Below are positions 33,810 through 43,939 of a stretch of DNA of 64,000 nucleotides, piece by piece. Made by a program: the position numbers and the translations under genes. Under the pieces are notes generated by a model that saw only the letters and a list, made by a program, of their open reading frames with translations, did no database searches and was not told the DNA's origin. The stretch comes from JAJDIA01 sp031555145 (GTDB lineage Bacteria > Bacteroidota > Bacteroidia > Bacteroidales > Tannerellaceae), in the NCBI GenBank assembly GCA_031555145.1, contig JAVBUR010000007.1:1-64000 (forward strand), in the 5' to 3' direction. Position 1 is the stretch's first letter. Each line of letters begins with the position of its first letter.

Positions 33810-35123
33810 TTATCGAACACTGATAATAGTTTCGTTTTTATTGATAACATCTTGTAGCATCTGATGACTCCGCTTTTGATTTTCATCCAGCATATTTGCC
33901 GGAATAGGTTTTTCTTCATTGAAGTCTGCTACCACATCATAAAATTCTCCTGAACGATATAGTTTGTACTGATGATTCCGTGCAAAAACTTTTGCCTTTT
34001 TATCATCTACATCACGAGGGGCATACCAACAATAGATCCATTCCCTTACTCCCTTTGTTTCACCTTTTAATTGTGGATAAAAGCTTTGTCCGTCTATCTC
34101 TATATTTACCGGAATATCCACTTTTGCCACGTCACATAATGTAGGGAGAAAATCCGTAAAGTCGATCAGATTATTATTTTCAGTTCCTTTTTCTCCCCCC
34201 GGATATGACACAATTAACGGCACATGGGTACCTGAATCTATCGTTTGTCCTTTCCCTCCAGGATAAGGTTTACCATTCAAAGAAGAAAGGATAGGCCTAT
34301 CCGTACCATTATCGCCAGTAAAAATAATCAATGTATTGTCGGTAAGTCCAAGTTTATCGATCTCATCAATAATTCTACCGACTAACATATCTGTATATTG
34401 AACCATACCAGGAAAATACCGGGGATCGCCTTTAGAGCTTTCAGACCGTTTGCCGGCCCAATCCGGCGAGCCTGGTGTCGGAATAAAAGGAGCGTGTGTC
34501 AATATCATAGGATAATACGCAAAGAATGGGCGGCTTTTATTTTCTCTGATAAAATTGATGATAAAATCACAATCGATATCCGGGCCAAATTCGTTGTTGA
34601 TATATTCCTTTTTTTTGCTATTATACTCCAATATAGGGTTTGCATAGCGCGAGTCGTTATGATGGGAATCATAAGCACCATTTGCATGCTGCCAGAGGCA
34701 GGATTGTTCAAACCCAAAATGCTGAGGCGAGTCTAATTCTTTTCCTAACTGCCATTTACCGGCAATGCATGTTGCGTAGCCGGCCTCTTTCAATATATTC
34801 CCAAATGTGACCTCTTTCCGTTCTAACTTACCAAAAGCCGTATAATTACGCGCATTGTATTTGCCGGTCATTAACTGAACCCGTGTAGGAGTACTTAACG
34901 GATTGGAATGGCAATAATTGAATTTTATCCCTCTTTGAGCAAGTCTGTCTATATTAGGCGTTTTATATGAGTCGCTGCCATTTACGCCAAGACATTCATA
35001 CCCAAAATCATCAGCCATAATTAAAATAACATTCATCTTTTTACCTTCGTCGGAAGCTTGGATATTCGCAAAAGAAGATGTCAGAAGGCCGAAAGTAATA
35101 ACCTTATTTATAATATGTTTCAT
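33810..35123 (-). CDS. Family S1 sulfatase (serine type), exported
   Basis: A 437-residue exported sulfatase with a signal peptide ending near NIQAS. The metal site opens with MADDFGYE, and the S-x-P-x-R maturation motif is STPTR (Ser77-Arg81). Ser at this place requires conversion to formylglycine by an anaerobic radical-SAM maturase (anSME), which is not in the window. GTHVPLIVSYPG and TGDNGTDRP are further family landmarks. It is the last gene of the fecR-susC-susD arm and follows another sulfatase by 7 bases. I prefer 35123 to the ATG at 35141, which overlaps that gene. The sulfate position and glycan cannot be read. Confidence 0.9.
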   Translation of the reverse strand: MKHIINKVITFGLLTSSFANIQASDEGKKMNVILIMADDFGYECLGVNGSDSYKTPNIDRLAQRGIKFNYCHSNPLSTPTRVQLMTGKYNARNYTAFGKLERKEVTFGNILKEAGYATCIAGKWQLGKELDSPQHFGFEQSCLWQHANGAYDSHHNDSRYANPILEYNSKKKEYINNEFGPDIDCDFIINFIRENKSRPFFAYYPMILTHAPFIPTPGSPDWAGKRSESSKGDPRYFPGMVQYTDMLVGRIIDEIDKLGLTDNTLIIFTGDNGTDRPILSSLNGKPYPGGKGQTIDSGTHVPLIVSYPGGEKGTENNNLIDFTDFLPTLCDVAKVDIPVNIEIDGQSFYPQLKGETKGVREWIYCWYAPRDVDDKKAKVFARNHQYKLYRSGEFYDVVADFNEEKPIPANMLDENQKRSHQMLQDVINKNETIISVR

Positions 35124-35130
35124 GTTGTTT

Positions 35131-36468
35131 CTATTTATCAAAATAACTACCTGTATTCTCTATTAATTTAAGTTGATTGTCCATTAGATCTTTTAAGGAG
35201 CTAACCACTGCCGGATATTCGGATGCAAGATTGTACTTTTCAGAAGGGTCGGTTTCCAAATTAAACAGTAATGGTAATTCACCATTGAAGTAATCGACAC
35301 CTGTCTGGCTAAAGGTTTTAGTGTGAAGCTTCCATTTTCCGGAACGTACAGCGAATAACTGTTGCCCGGAGCCAAAATAAAAAAAGGGCTCTTGCTTTTT
35401 CTCTTCAACATGCTTATATCCTAAGTATGAAGCGGCAACAAAACCATCCATGACATAATCTTCGGGAATCTTAAAACCCGATAACCAAACATTTGTAGCA
35501 TACACATCCATAGCTGTTATAACAGACCCGTTTATTGAGGGTTCTATCTGTCCGGGAAAATAGGCAATGCAGGGCACTCGCACTCCTCCTTCCCAAGTAC
35601 TTCCTTTTCCATCCCTGAATAATCCGGAGGATCCTCCTTCTTCATCCTTTATGATCCAAGGGCCATTATCGCTGAGAAACCACACAATGGTGTTTTCTTC
35701 TAGCCCTTCCTGTCTTAAAGCAGAGAGTATTTCACCTACTGCCCAGTCTATCTCTTCCACAACATCACCGTATACACCTCGTTTTGATTTACCGGCAAAC
35801 ATTTTTCCCGGATGGAGCGGCACATGTGGCATTGCATATGGGATATAGATGAAAAATTTATCTTCCTTATGTTTCTTTATAAATGAAACAGCCTTTTCCG
35901 TATATAATCCGGTGAGTTTAGACTGGTCAGGGTTTAGCTCCAACGTATCGTTTCCGCATAGCAAAGCTATATCCTGCCATTTAGGTGGAATCATATCGTT
36001 ACTGTATGGAAGGCCAACATACTCATCAAAACCATTTTGAAGAGGAAGGTATTCTTTTTTAGTGCTTCCTAAATGCCACTTGCCATAGATGGCCGTTTTA
36101 TAGCCTTGCGCTTTCATTGCCTCGGCCTGAGTAATCTCATTGGGATGTATCCCCCGTTCAGAATTAGGGTTAAGCACCCATCCGAAACCGGAACGTGGAG
36201 GATATTTACCTGTCAATAAAGCATACCTGCTTGCTGTTGAAGCTGGAGAGGCACTATAATAATTTGTAAAACGAACACCATTCATCGCCATTTTATCCAG
36301 ATTTGGCGTCTGGATAATCGGATGGCCTGTTATACCTAAGTCGCCATAACCGAGATCGTCACAATAAATAAGGACGATATTCGGCTGCTGTTTAGCCTTA
36401 TTTTCCGCTTGTGCTATTATTGGCAAAGCGGTCAAAGCGGCGGTTAAAATACATATTGAATTATTCAT
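35131..36468 (-). CDS. Family S1 sulfatase (serine type), exported
   Basis: A 445-residue sulfatase with a signal peptide ending near IIAQA. The metal-binding IYCDDLGYGDLG and the maturation motif STASR (Ser77-Arg81) are clear; Ala in place of Pro at the third position is an accepted variant. WFLSDNGPW and the GGVRVPCI segment are typical of arylsulfatase-type S1 enzymes. It lies 66 bases after susD and just before another sulfatase, so the two probably remove different sulfate groups from the glycan bound by SusC/SusD. Confidence 0.91.
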   Translation of the reverse strand: MNNSICILTAALTALPIIAQAENKAKQQPNIVLIYCDDLGYGDLGITGHPIIQTPNLDKMAMNGVRFTNYYSASPASTASRYALLTGKYPPRSGFGWVLNPNSERGIHPNEITQAEAMKAQGYKTAIYGKWHLGSTKKEYLPLQNGFDEYVGLPYSNDMIPPKWQDIALLCGNDTLELNPDQSKLTGLYTEKAVSFIKKHKEDKFFIYIPYAMPHVPLHPGKMFAGKSKRGVYGDVVEEIDWAVGEILSALRQEGLEENTIVWFLSDNGPWIIKDEEGGSSGLFRDGKGSTWEGGVRVPCIAYFPGQIEPSINGSVITAMDVYATNVWLSGFKIPEDYVMDGFVAASYLGYKHVEEKKQEPFFYFGSGQQLFAVRSGKWKLHTKTFSQTGVDYFNGELPLLFNLETDPSEKYNLASEYPAVVSSLKDLMDNQLKLIENTGSYFDK

Positions 36469-36534
36469 GATTCATTGAATAAATTAAAAAAGCAAGGAGT
36501 ATAATTACCACAAATACACTCCTTGCAATTGTAT

Positions 36535-38286
36535 TCATTTCCATCCTGGATTTTGAGATAAAGCAGGATTTAACGTAATTTCGTTTGTCGGGATGCATTC
36601 CAGATAATCCCTGTTCTCATTAAACTGATAACCATTAGGTAGTTCGGCTTTGAAAGGATCTAATAACCCGTTTTCGTCTTTCACAGGAATGGTAGATTCT
36701 CCGTTAAACTCTTCTTTAAGGATAGGATATCCTTTAGGGCGCTTTCCCTGGAATAATTTATGTGCTTTCCATCTTCTATAGTCAACATTTCTGTATCCCT
36801 CAGCTCCAAGTTCAACACGTCTTTCCCTACGAATTTCAAATAATTCATCACTGATTTCGTAGCCATAATCTGAGAAACGCTTAGCATTCGGATCTTTTTG
36901 TACTTTGAAATCAGGCATTCCGACCCTTTTTCTGAGAAGGTTTATTGACTTATTATAGTCAACCTGTTTGTCTAATTCATATTTTGCTTCAGCATAATTA
37001 AGCAAGACTTCGGCATACCGAAAAACAATGGAACCGGTTTCACTATTACCTCCAAAAGCCCCTCCTGCAGCGGGCGATGCTGTATTTACGCCCTTTCGCA
37101 ATTGAAAACCAGTAGTATTAAGAAATACTCCGGTTTGTGCTACATACGGAAGATCGAATTCTTTATATCCGTTACTATTGTCCCACATGACCTGACCGGG
37201 TGTCCATATTGTTTTACTTAATCTCGGATCTACATGCTCGCTTAGGTATCGTAAGAATTCACTGCCTTTTTTTGTTTTTCCCAATTCATAATAATCGATA
37301 GGTTCGCCTTCTTTAGACAAGAATGATTCGACAAACGCCATTGTCACGCTCCTTGATCCTGTTCTCACGGTGTTATAAACCTGCAGATCGTGCGAAATAC
37401 CCAATGCGATGCTATACGCCTTCCACAATAAAACTTCTTTTGTGGCAGACATGTCATCAAATCCGAACAAGAGGCCATAATCCTCACTGTTATTCCCATA
37501 CAACCCAACACTGTAATCGCCTGTCATTAACTCTTCTGCTGCTTCGACCGCTATACGGAAATATTTTGCCGGATCAGCGTTTGATGTGGCAAAAGGTGTT
37601 CCTGCATGATATTTTTGCCATGTCCCCTCAAACAACGCCACGCGTGATTTGAATAACAGTGCCACCTCTTTGGATAAGCGATTCGTGCCTCCCGATACAC
37701 TCACTATCGGATCTAAGTATTTTATGGCATTGTCAAGATCCCTCAATATGCTATCCACTACAAGAGTCCGGGGATCACGAGGTTTGTATAATTCTTCGGA
37801 ATCCATTGTCAACACTGTGTTATACCAAGGCACATCGCCATATTGTTTTACTTTTTCAAAATAGAGATACGCTCTGAAAAAATGAGCCTCTCCTAAAAAA
37901 TGCTGCCAAAGACTGGGATCGTCTTTACAACCGGAATAATTATCAAAAAAGAAGTTGATTGAACGTATATTCGCCCAGTCCCAGCCTGAACCTACCGCGT
38001 CATTAACAACAGGCCTTGAACCGTTCAGGGTAGTATTTGCAGCAGCAAGGATTGCATCATCACTGCCGTAAGAAGCATCGGCCGTGAATATGCCTGTGGC
38101 GCCGGGTGTTCCGAATGTTGGGAAAATGGTATAAAAACTGACTGTGTAATTTTCCAGATCTTTCGCCGTTTTCCAGTAAGCATCATTACTAATCTTGTCC
38201 AATGGGGGGGTATCTAATATATCTTCGCATGAACAAAGATGGATAAGCAATAACCCCGATAACATATATATGATGTTCTTTTTCAT
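36535..38286 (-). CDS. SusD/RagB family outer-membrane glycan-binding lipoprotein
   Basis: A 583-residue surface lipoprotein. The lipobox HLCSC gives Cys20, followed by EDILDTPPLDKISND, the family's N-terminal signature. Tetratricopeptide-like helices fill about residues 90-330 (HFLGEAHFFRAYLYFEKVKQ is in the first), and the C-terminal SusD domain has FRYAEVLLNYAEAK and ELFEIRRERRVELG. SusD forms the lid on SusC and binds glycan at the cell surface. susC is directly upstream with 13 bases between, so the two are co-transcribed and act as a pair. Confidence 0.96.
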   Translation of the reverse strand: MKKNIIYMLSGLLLIHLCSCEDILDTPPLDKISNDAYWKTAKDLENYTVSFYTIFPTFGTPGATGIFTADASYGSDDAILAAANTTLNGSRPVVNDAVGSGWDWANIRSINFFFDNYSGCKDDPSLWQHFLGEAHFFRAYLYFEKVKQYGDVPWYNTVLTMDSEELYKPRDPRTLVVDSILRDLDNAIKYLDPIVSVSGGTNRLSKEVALLFKSRVALFEGTWQKYHAGTPFATSNADPAKYFRIAVEAAEELMTGDYSVGLYGNNSEDYGLLFGFDDMSATKEVLLWKAYSIALGISHDLQVYNTVRTGSRSVTMAFVESFLSKEGEPIDYYELGKTKKGSEFLRYLSEHVDPRLSKTIWTPGQVMWDNSNGYKEFDLPYVAQTGVFLNTTGFQLRKGVNTASPAAGGAFGGNSETGSIVFRYAEVLLNYAEAKYELDKQVDYNKSINLLRKRVGMPDFKVQKDPNAKRFSDYGYEISDELFEIRRERRVELGAEGYRNVDYRRWKAHKLFQGKRPKGYPILKEEFNGESTIPVKDENGLLDPFKAELPNGYQFNENRDYLECIPTNEITLNPALSQNPGWK

Positions 38287-38299
38287 ATGATTATAAAAT

Positions 38300-41200
38300 T
38301 TAAAATTCTACTTCAAGCCCAAAAGAATACATGGTTTGGATATTCATGGATTTGCCATGCCCTCTATCTCCTATGATCGCTGTTTCCGGATCCATGCCTT
38401 TGGGAAATCGACCGGTAAGCGTAAATAAGTTATCGCCTGAAAAATAAAACCGCACTCTTGATAAAGCTATTTTAGATGTCAGTTTTTGAGGGAGCGAGTA
38501 GCCAAGCTGTGCATTCTTTAATCTTACATAGGCACCATTCTGCAAATAACGAGTCTGTACGTTTCTGTTCTTTTTATTCAGTGGATTTGTCAGGTAAGGA
38601 CGCGGGAAATAGGAGTCTGTATTGATTCCTAAGCCGGCATAGGTATCTCCTTCCACATCACGATAATAATCCAAGTGGTCATCAGCAAATAACGAACTTT
38701 GGTTCCATGTCTGAAATCCCCAAAACATATTACTATCGATCCACAGATCTCTCTTTCCTACGCCTAAAAACATCAGATTCAGGTCAAAACCTTTATACTT
38801 TGCACCTAATGTCACAGAAAACTGATAACGTGGCGTCGTATTCCCGATGATACTCAAATCTCCATGATCCTCTTTAGTGTTACTCCCATTATTAACAACG
38901 CCATCACCGTTCAAATCTGCGTATTTTACATCACCGGTCTTCCACACATTATTAAATTGCTTTTGATAGCCGCTTTTCATTATCTGATTCGCCTCTTCTT
39001 GCGTTTGGATAAGCCCTTCTGTTGTATAGCCCCAAATTTCACCGATCCGTTGCCCGATATAAGAAGTTGACAGAATATTTGTAGGGTTATTATATTCCGT
39101 TACTTCGCTGTAATAATCCCATAGCATGACAGAAGCAGAGTATGAAAAGTCTTTATTAATCTGATCTCTCCAAGAAAGGCCTAATTCCCACCCATTTGTT
39201 CTTAATTCGGAATTGTTTTTTTGAGGGATAGCGGCTCCTATCACTGCCGGTAAGGCTTCTGCCGGTCCCAAAAGATTACGTGTTGAGCGCTGATACCAAT
39301 CCCCTGATATATTTAAACGATTATTAAACAGCCCAACATCCAGACCGAAATCTAATGTTTCAGATGTTTCCCACGTCAAATTACTATTTGTCAAATTGGG
39401 AGAAGTTACATAAACCGGTCTTCCACCGTTTATGATCCAGTTCAAATTAGAATTGATCCCCAATAAAGCAAGGTCTTGGTATGCAGCAACATTTTGGTTC
39501 CCTAAGCTACCCCATGACACTCTGAATTTTAAAAGATTAACTTTGTCTAACAGGTTTTCAAAGAAACTTTCGCGCGCGATGTTCCATCCCCCTGAAAATG
39601 AGGGAAAAGTTCCCCAACGGTTACCTGCTGCAAATACAGATGTACCATCACGACGAGCATTAAACTCTAAAAGATACCTGTCTTTATAATTATAATTAAG
39701 ACGTACAAAAGCTCCCATCCTTGACCCATGTGATATGGCATCCATCAGTGACTGGATGTCACCTGTAGTCGTTGAGATCGAAGGGACTTCATTGGTGACG
39801 ATGTCATTTTTCCGTCCGTTCAACAGATCATTTCGTTGCTCTTCAAGTTGGAAACCAGCCATCAGGCTGAAATTGTGTGCTTCTTTTATACTGAACTGGT
39901 AAGTGGTATATGCGTTCAATGACGAATAGAAACTGCTACTTTGTTCCTTTTGCACATAAGAAGGGACTGTCGAACCGATTGGCACCAATGTCCCGTCAAC
40001 CAGATCTTCATATACCGTAAAATTATTTGATGTAAACTTGCTGTTAGCTTGTATGAATGTATAGTCGGCATTTATACTCCAACCTTTCAATGGTCTGATC
40101 TCTGTTGCAAACCGTTGTGTGGTCTCATATTTGATCGTTTTATCCGTTCCAGCATCCTCTGTCCATGGTATTTTGGATAACCGGGTATAATACCCGTTGG
40201 GAGTCTTTTTCGCCTGATTGGGGGCTGTTCGTGCTATTTGATGGAACAACAAATCATAATCGCCTTGATCATCAAAATTAGGTCGTTCCCTGTCTGATTG
40301 TTGAAAACGGTTGTTCACGGAAAAATCCCACCAGTCAGTTAATGCTATATCTATTTTTGCAGTCGTATTGATTCTACGATATGTATCCGTTCCATAATTA
40401 AGAATGCCACTATCGTATACATGACCTGCCGACACATAGTAATTTACGATATTGCTTCCTCCCCGTATAGATATGTTTTCCTGATTATTTAGTCCATGTC
40501 CATAATATTCATCAAACCAATCGTAGTTTGCATTCGATTGTTCCTCAGCCCATTTACCCGGATTTACCGGATTTGGTATTGTTTCCGGAAGAGTCGGATC
40601 TTTTTGATAGGCTATAATCCGATTTATTGTTTCATTGTCGAAAGCACGACCACCTCCATTATCCCCTGCTTCATTAAGCATTTTGGCATATGTATAAGAA
40701 TCGACCATTTGGGGTTGACGGTGAAGTTTAGTGAAAGATAAATTACTCGTAAAGCCTACCACTGGTTTTTGATTTTTCTTGCCGGATTTGGTCGTTACTA
40801 AAACCACTCCATACGAAGCAAGTGCGCCATAAATTGCAGATGCGGCAGCGTCTTTCAACACAGAAATAGACTCAATGTCATTGGGATTTATCTTTCCTAA
40901 GTCGCTTGGGACCCCATCTACTAACACATACGCATTCCCCTGTCCTCTGATTTGGAATGCCAAATCGCTTCCCGGTTCAAAGCCGAATGAACCGGTGGTA
41001 AAATTGGCTCCGCTTACTTGTCCTTGTAATGCCTGAGACATGTTTGTAACCGGCCTGTTTTCTAATTTTTCTCCCCCAATAACTTCTACTGCACCGGTTA
41101 AGTTTGTTTTTTTCTGCGTGCCATACCCAACTACCACCACTTCATCTAAGGCCTGTAAATCTTCTTTCAAAACCAGCACAAGGTTCGTCCGGGTTCCTAC

Positions 41201-41788
41201 GGGTACCGTTTGTTTAAGATATCCGATGTAAGATATTTCCAGTATTGGGTTTTCAGAAACAGACAGTGAGAAATTTCCATCTATATCTGTTATTACTCCA
41301 TTTGTTGTTCCTTTCTCAATGATATTAGCACCAATGATAGGTATATTATTTTCATCGGTAACAATGCCGGTAATTCGTTTACCTTGCTGCTGTTGTGGGG
41401 TCTGCAGGTTGGGAATCTCTTTCCGGCTCAGGATGATTTGCCGATCCTCAATTTTGTAGATGACATCGGTTGAAGCAAACAACTTGTTTAAAATGGATTC
41501 GACAGACTGCGACTTCACGTTCACATCCACTTTACGATCCACATCAATAAGTTTGCTGTTGTATAGAAAATAGAATTCCGATTCATCCTCGATAGTGTTC
41601 AACACCTCTTCAATGGTGGCATTTCGCATATCCAAACTTACTCTGACCGATTGCGAATATAGAGACGTAGCACCGGCCTGAAGCACAAATACAAATAACA
41701 ATAGTATTACTACTCTCATAAAAATTGGAATTTTAGGTAATAAGTTAAAATATGACTTAAAACCTTTTGCTTTTAGTGAATTCTTCAT
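38300..41788 (-). CDS. SusC/RagA family TonB-dependent outer-membrane transporter
   Basis: A 1162-residue importer. After a signal peptide there is an STN/secretin-like domain (about 45-125; SLDMRNATIEEVLNTI), a carboxypeptidase-like domain opening with ITGIVTDENNIPIIGANI, the TonB-box region with EVVVVGYGTQKKTNLTGAV, a plug with GQGNAYVLVDGVP, and a C-terminal 22-strand barrel ending MYSFGLEVEF. The STN domain is the mark of transporters that signal to an anti-sigma factor, which matches the FecR gene next upstream. It should import an oligosaccharide bound by SusD, driven by TonB. Confidence 0.97.
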   Translation of the reverse strand: MKNSLKAKGFKSYFNLLPKIPIFMRVVILLLFVFVLQAGATSLYSQSVRVSLDMRNATIEEVLNTIEDESEFYFLYNSKLIDVDRKVDVNVKSQSVESILNKLFASTDVIYKIEDRQIILSRKEIPNLQTPQQQQGKRITGIVTDENNIPIIGANIIEKGTTNGVITDIDGNFSLSVSENPILEISYIGYLKQTVPVGTRTNLVLVLKEDLQALDEVVVVGYGTQKKTNLTGAVEVIGGEKLENRPVTNMSQALQGQVSGANFTTGSFGFEPGSDLAFQIRGQGNAYVLVDGVPSDLGKINPNDIESISVLKDAAASAIYGALASYGVVLVTTKSGKKNQKPVVGFTSNLSFTKLHRQPQMVDSYTYAKMLNEAGDNGGGRAFDNETINRIIAYQKDPTLPETIPNPVNPGKWAEEQSNANYDWFDEYYGHGLNNQENISIRGGSNIVNYYVSAGHVYDSGILNYGTDTYRRINTTAKIDIALTDWWDFSVNNRFQQSDRERPNFDDQGDYDLLFHQIARTAPNQAKKTPNGYYTRLSKIPWTEDAGTDKTIKYETTQRFATEIRPLKGWSINADYTFIQANSKFTSNNFTVYEDLVDGTLVPIGSTVPSYVQKEQSSSFYSSLNAYTTYQFSIKEAHNFSLMAGFQLEEQRNDLLNGRKNDIVTNEVPSISTTTGDIQSLMDAISHGSRMGAFVRLNYNYKDRYLLEFNARRDGTSVFAAGNRWGTFPSFSGGWNIARESFFENLLDKVNLLKFRVSWGSLGNQNVAAYQDLALLGINSNLNWIINGGRPVYVTSPNLTNSNLTWETSETLDFGLDVGLFNNRLNISGDWYQRSTRNLLGPAEALPAVIGAAIPQKNNSELRTNGWELGLSWRDQINKDFSYSASVMLWDYYSEVTEYNNPTNILSTSYIGQRIGEIWGYTTEGLIQTQEEANQIMKSGYQKQFNNVWKTGDVKYADLNGDGVVNNGSNTKEDHGDLSIIGNTTPRYQFSVTLGAKYKGFDLNLMFLGVGKRDLWIDSNMFWGFQTWNQSSLFADDHLDYYRDVEGDTYAGLGINTDSYFPRPYLTNPLNKKNRNVQTRYLQNGAYVRLKNAQLGYSLPQKLTSKIALSRVRFYFSGDNLFTLTGRFPKGMDPETAIIGDRGHGKSMNIQTMYSFGLEVEF

Positions 41789-41980
41789 AACTTTACACTG
41801 TCTATTAATTAGGTTTATAAATAACTTAATTGATTTATTACCATTCGTCAGGTGAGATTCTCGGATTGGTAATTTTTTTGATACAGGCGGGAAGATGTTA
41901 TCAGCATTTTCCCGTTTTGTCTTTCATGACTTGTTGTTCCCCATAGGCTATTTGTTTTTTTAATTAACAATTCATGTATT
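41789..41980. other. Gap between fecR and susC
   Basis: ATTACCA (41838) and TGGTAAT (41866) form an inverted repeat, followed by T-rich sequence on the plus strand. Read on the minus strand it has no T-run, so it is not an obvious terminator for fecR. It may be a leader element of susC. No ORF. Confidence 0.35.
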
Positions 41981-43009
41981 TCATCTTTTTTTGTGCATAC
42001 TTATAATAACAGCCCGCTTGGAATAGCTATAATCCTCAGACTGAACGGGTTCTATTATTTTACACTTTATTGGAGCGGATTTTTCCAATAGATGTAATAT
42101 TTCGTTTAGTGTTTCCGTAGTAAAAGTGGCCGAATATTCATACTCGTATAATTCCTCTCCTTCCAAGCGTATATCCACATTGAAATTACGGGAAAGACGG
42201 TTTGCGATTTCCGTCATACGTGCTCTCTTAAATACCATTTTGCCATCCTTCCATCCTGTTTCTACAGACAGGTTAGCCTCTTTAATGCTCAGTACTCCAT
42301 TCTCCTTACTGAATACGGCTTGTTGTCTGGGATTTATTGACAGTATATCCGCCATCCCTTTCATCGATACCTCAATATGACCAGATGCCAGCGTGGCTTC
42401 AATGGCTGAGTCTTCATTATATGCGCAAACATTAAATTCGGTACCATAGGCACTTACTGTCAGCCCTTCATTTGTTTGTACTTCGAAACGGCTGCTTTTA
42501 TCTGATTGCACGCTGAAATAAGCTTCGCCTGATAATAGAACCTGACGTTTACCGTCGGTGAAACGCTGAGGGTAAGAAAGGGTTGATCCGGAGTTGAGCC
42601 AAACTAACGAGTTGTCGGGAAGTATGATTTTTGTTATCAAGCCTTGCGCCGAATTAATTTCGATTTGCTCGACAGGCTTATTTTCATATTCATGTATTGT
42701 TCTATAAAAGAGAAAAGTAGAGAGAATAAGTGGTATGACTAATATGGCTGCTGCCGTACGTGTAAAATACCAGAGTCTGTTTCTGAACTTATCCAAAGAA
42801 ATCCGGCGGAAAATCCGGTTCCAGTTTTTCTCCATATCGAATTGTTTATGGAACTTCAATTCGGCAGAAGTTAGCCACAGGAAACGTGTCTCTTTTAATT
42901 CCTGCTGTAGCTCAGCCGACTTTTCCAGTAATTCTTCAAAAACTGCTTTCTCTTCAGAAGACAACTTATTCTCTAAATAGGCGATAATATGTTCCGTATT
43001 TATGTCCAC
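41981..43009 (-). CDS. FecR-family anti-sigma factor
   Basis: A 342-residue inner-membrane protein. The N-terminal cytoplasmic part (1-80) binds the sigma factor (ENKLSSEEKAVFEELLEKSA). One membrane segment lies at about 84-106 (TRTAAAILVIPLILSTFLFY). The periplasmic FecR domain shows LPDNSLVWLNSGSTLSYPQ and EAYFSVQSD, then a DUF4974 C-terminal domain (FKRARMTEIANRLSRNFNVD). It should hold the ECF sigma at 43218 inactive until SusC with bound glycan signals through its STN domain. Unlike most loci of this kind, it is on the opposite strand from its sigma gene. Confidence 0.94.
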   Translation of the reverse strand: MDINTEHIIAYLENKLSSEEKAVFEELLEKSAELQQELKETRFLWLTSAELKFHKQFDMEKNWNRIFRRISLDKFRNRLWYFTRTAAAILVIPLILSTFLFYRTIHEYENKPVEQIEINSAQGLITKIILPDNSLVWLNSGSTLSYPQRFTDGKRQVLLSGEAYFSVQSDKSSRFEVQTNEGLTVSAYGTEFNVCAYNEDSAIEATLASGHIEVSMKGMADILSINPRQQAVFSKENGVLSIKEANLSVETGWKDGKMVFKRARMTEIANRLSRNFNVDIRLEGEELYEYEYSATFTTETLNEILHLLEKSAPIKCKIIEPVQSEDYSYSKRAVIISMHKKR

Positions 43010-43217
43010 TTTCTTGTGTTTTTATAGATTAGACGTATGAGTCGGTAGACCCCCTATGGGAAAAATGATTTTTTACCACTGGAATGGCAACCGGGGGGAT
43101 AAAAACTAAGCCACTTATTTAGGGCGAAACCACTAAAGAGAAAGCTCTTTTCTTAAATTTCAGTCGGATACAAGTGAGAAATTTCTATTATACAAAAATT
43201 ATTTGTACTCTTGTATC
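43010..43217. other. Divergent promoter region of the sulfatase locus
   Basis: The 208 bases between fecR (minus) and the sigma gene (plus) must hold promoters for both arms. CTATTATACAAAAATTATTTG (parts at about 43188-43207) is AT-rich just before the sigma start, and TACTCTTG there is one base off the -7 consensus. I cannot assign an ECF-specific promoter by eye. Confidence 0.45.
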
Positions 43218-43793
43218 ATGAGAAACAGGAGTTCAGCCGACATAGATCATCTACTGCTGAAGATTGCACTAATGGATGACGAAAAGGCCTTCCAAAGTTT
43301 GTTTTTTGACTTTTTTCCGTCACTTTGCGTATTTGCTCACCGGTATGTTGAACGTTGGGAAGTATGCGAAGATATTGTGCAAGATACCTTCTTTAAAATA
43401 TGGAGAAACCGAAAAAAAATAGTGATCAACACTTCCGGTAGAAATTTTCTAGTTACCAGTGTTCGGAATTGTTGCATAGATTATTTACGAAAACAGGAAA
43501 CTGAGTTATCGTGGCAGCAAAAGACAATAGTAAATAACATATTTTATTCCACAGAGGATGTATATTCCACCCTTGAACTGGAACAGTTACTAAATACCGC
43601 CCTTTCCAAATTACCGGAAAATCTCCGCATAGTATTTGAAATGAGCCGCTTTGAAGGAAAGACATATCCTGAAATAGCCTCTGAACAAAACATTTCCGTA
43701 AAAACGGTAGAAGCCTATATTAGCAAAGCCTTAAAACAACTTCGAATGGACCTGAAAGATTACCTACCGCTTTTACTTCTCCTTCTTGGGTAA
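43218..43793 (+). CDS. ECF RNA polymerase sigma factor
   Basis: A 191-residue sigma-70 family factor. Region 2 is at about 15-85 (FQSLFFDFFPSLCVFAHRYV, then EDIVQDTFFKIWRNR), and region 4 at about 125-185 (LPENLRIVFEMSRFEGKTYP, then EIASEQNISVKTVEAYISKA). It should direct transcription of the SusC/SusD locus when FecR releases it. I start at MRNRSSADID; five in-frame residues upstream are possible. It is divergent from fecR and lies ahead of two sulfatases on the same strand, with a gap of 146 bases. Confidence 0.94.
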   Translation: MRNRSSADIDHLLLKIALMDDEKAFQSLFFDFFPSLCVFAHRYVERWEVCEDIVQDTFFKIWRNRKKIVINTSGRNFLVTSVRNCCIDYLRKQETELSWQQKTIVNNIFYSTEDVYSTLELEQLLNTALSKLPENLRIVFEMSRFEGKTYPEIASEQNISVKTVEAYISKALKQLRMDLKDYLPLLLLLLG

Positions 43794-43939
43794 AAATCAC
43801 TAGTGCTTGACTAAAATTTCGTTTAGACCTCGATTGTGAAAAAATAGTTTACAGATAGGGTATTTGTACCGGCTATCGTCTTGTATATATGAAGCAGAAC
43901 ATATTTCATGAACGACAATCAAGTATAAAATTCCAGCAA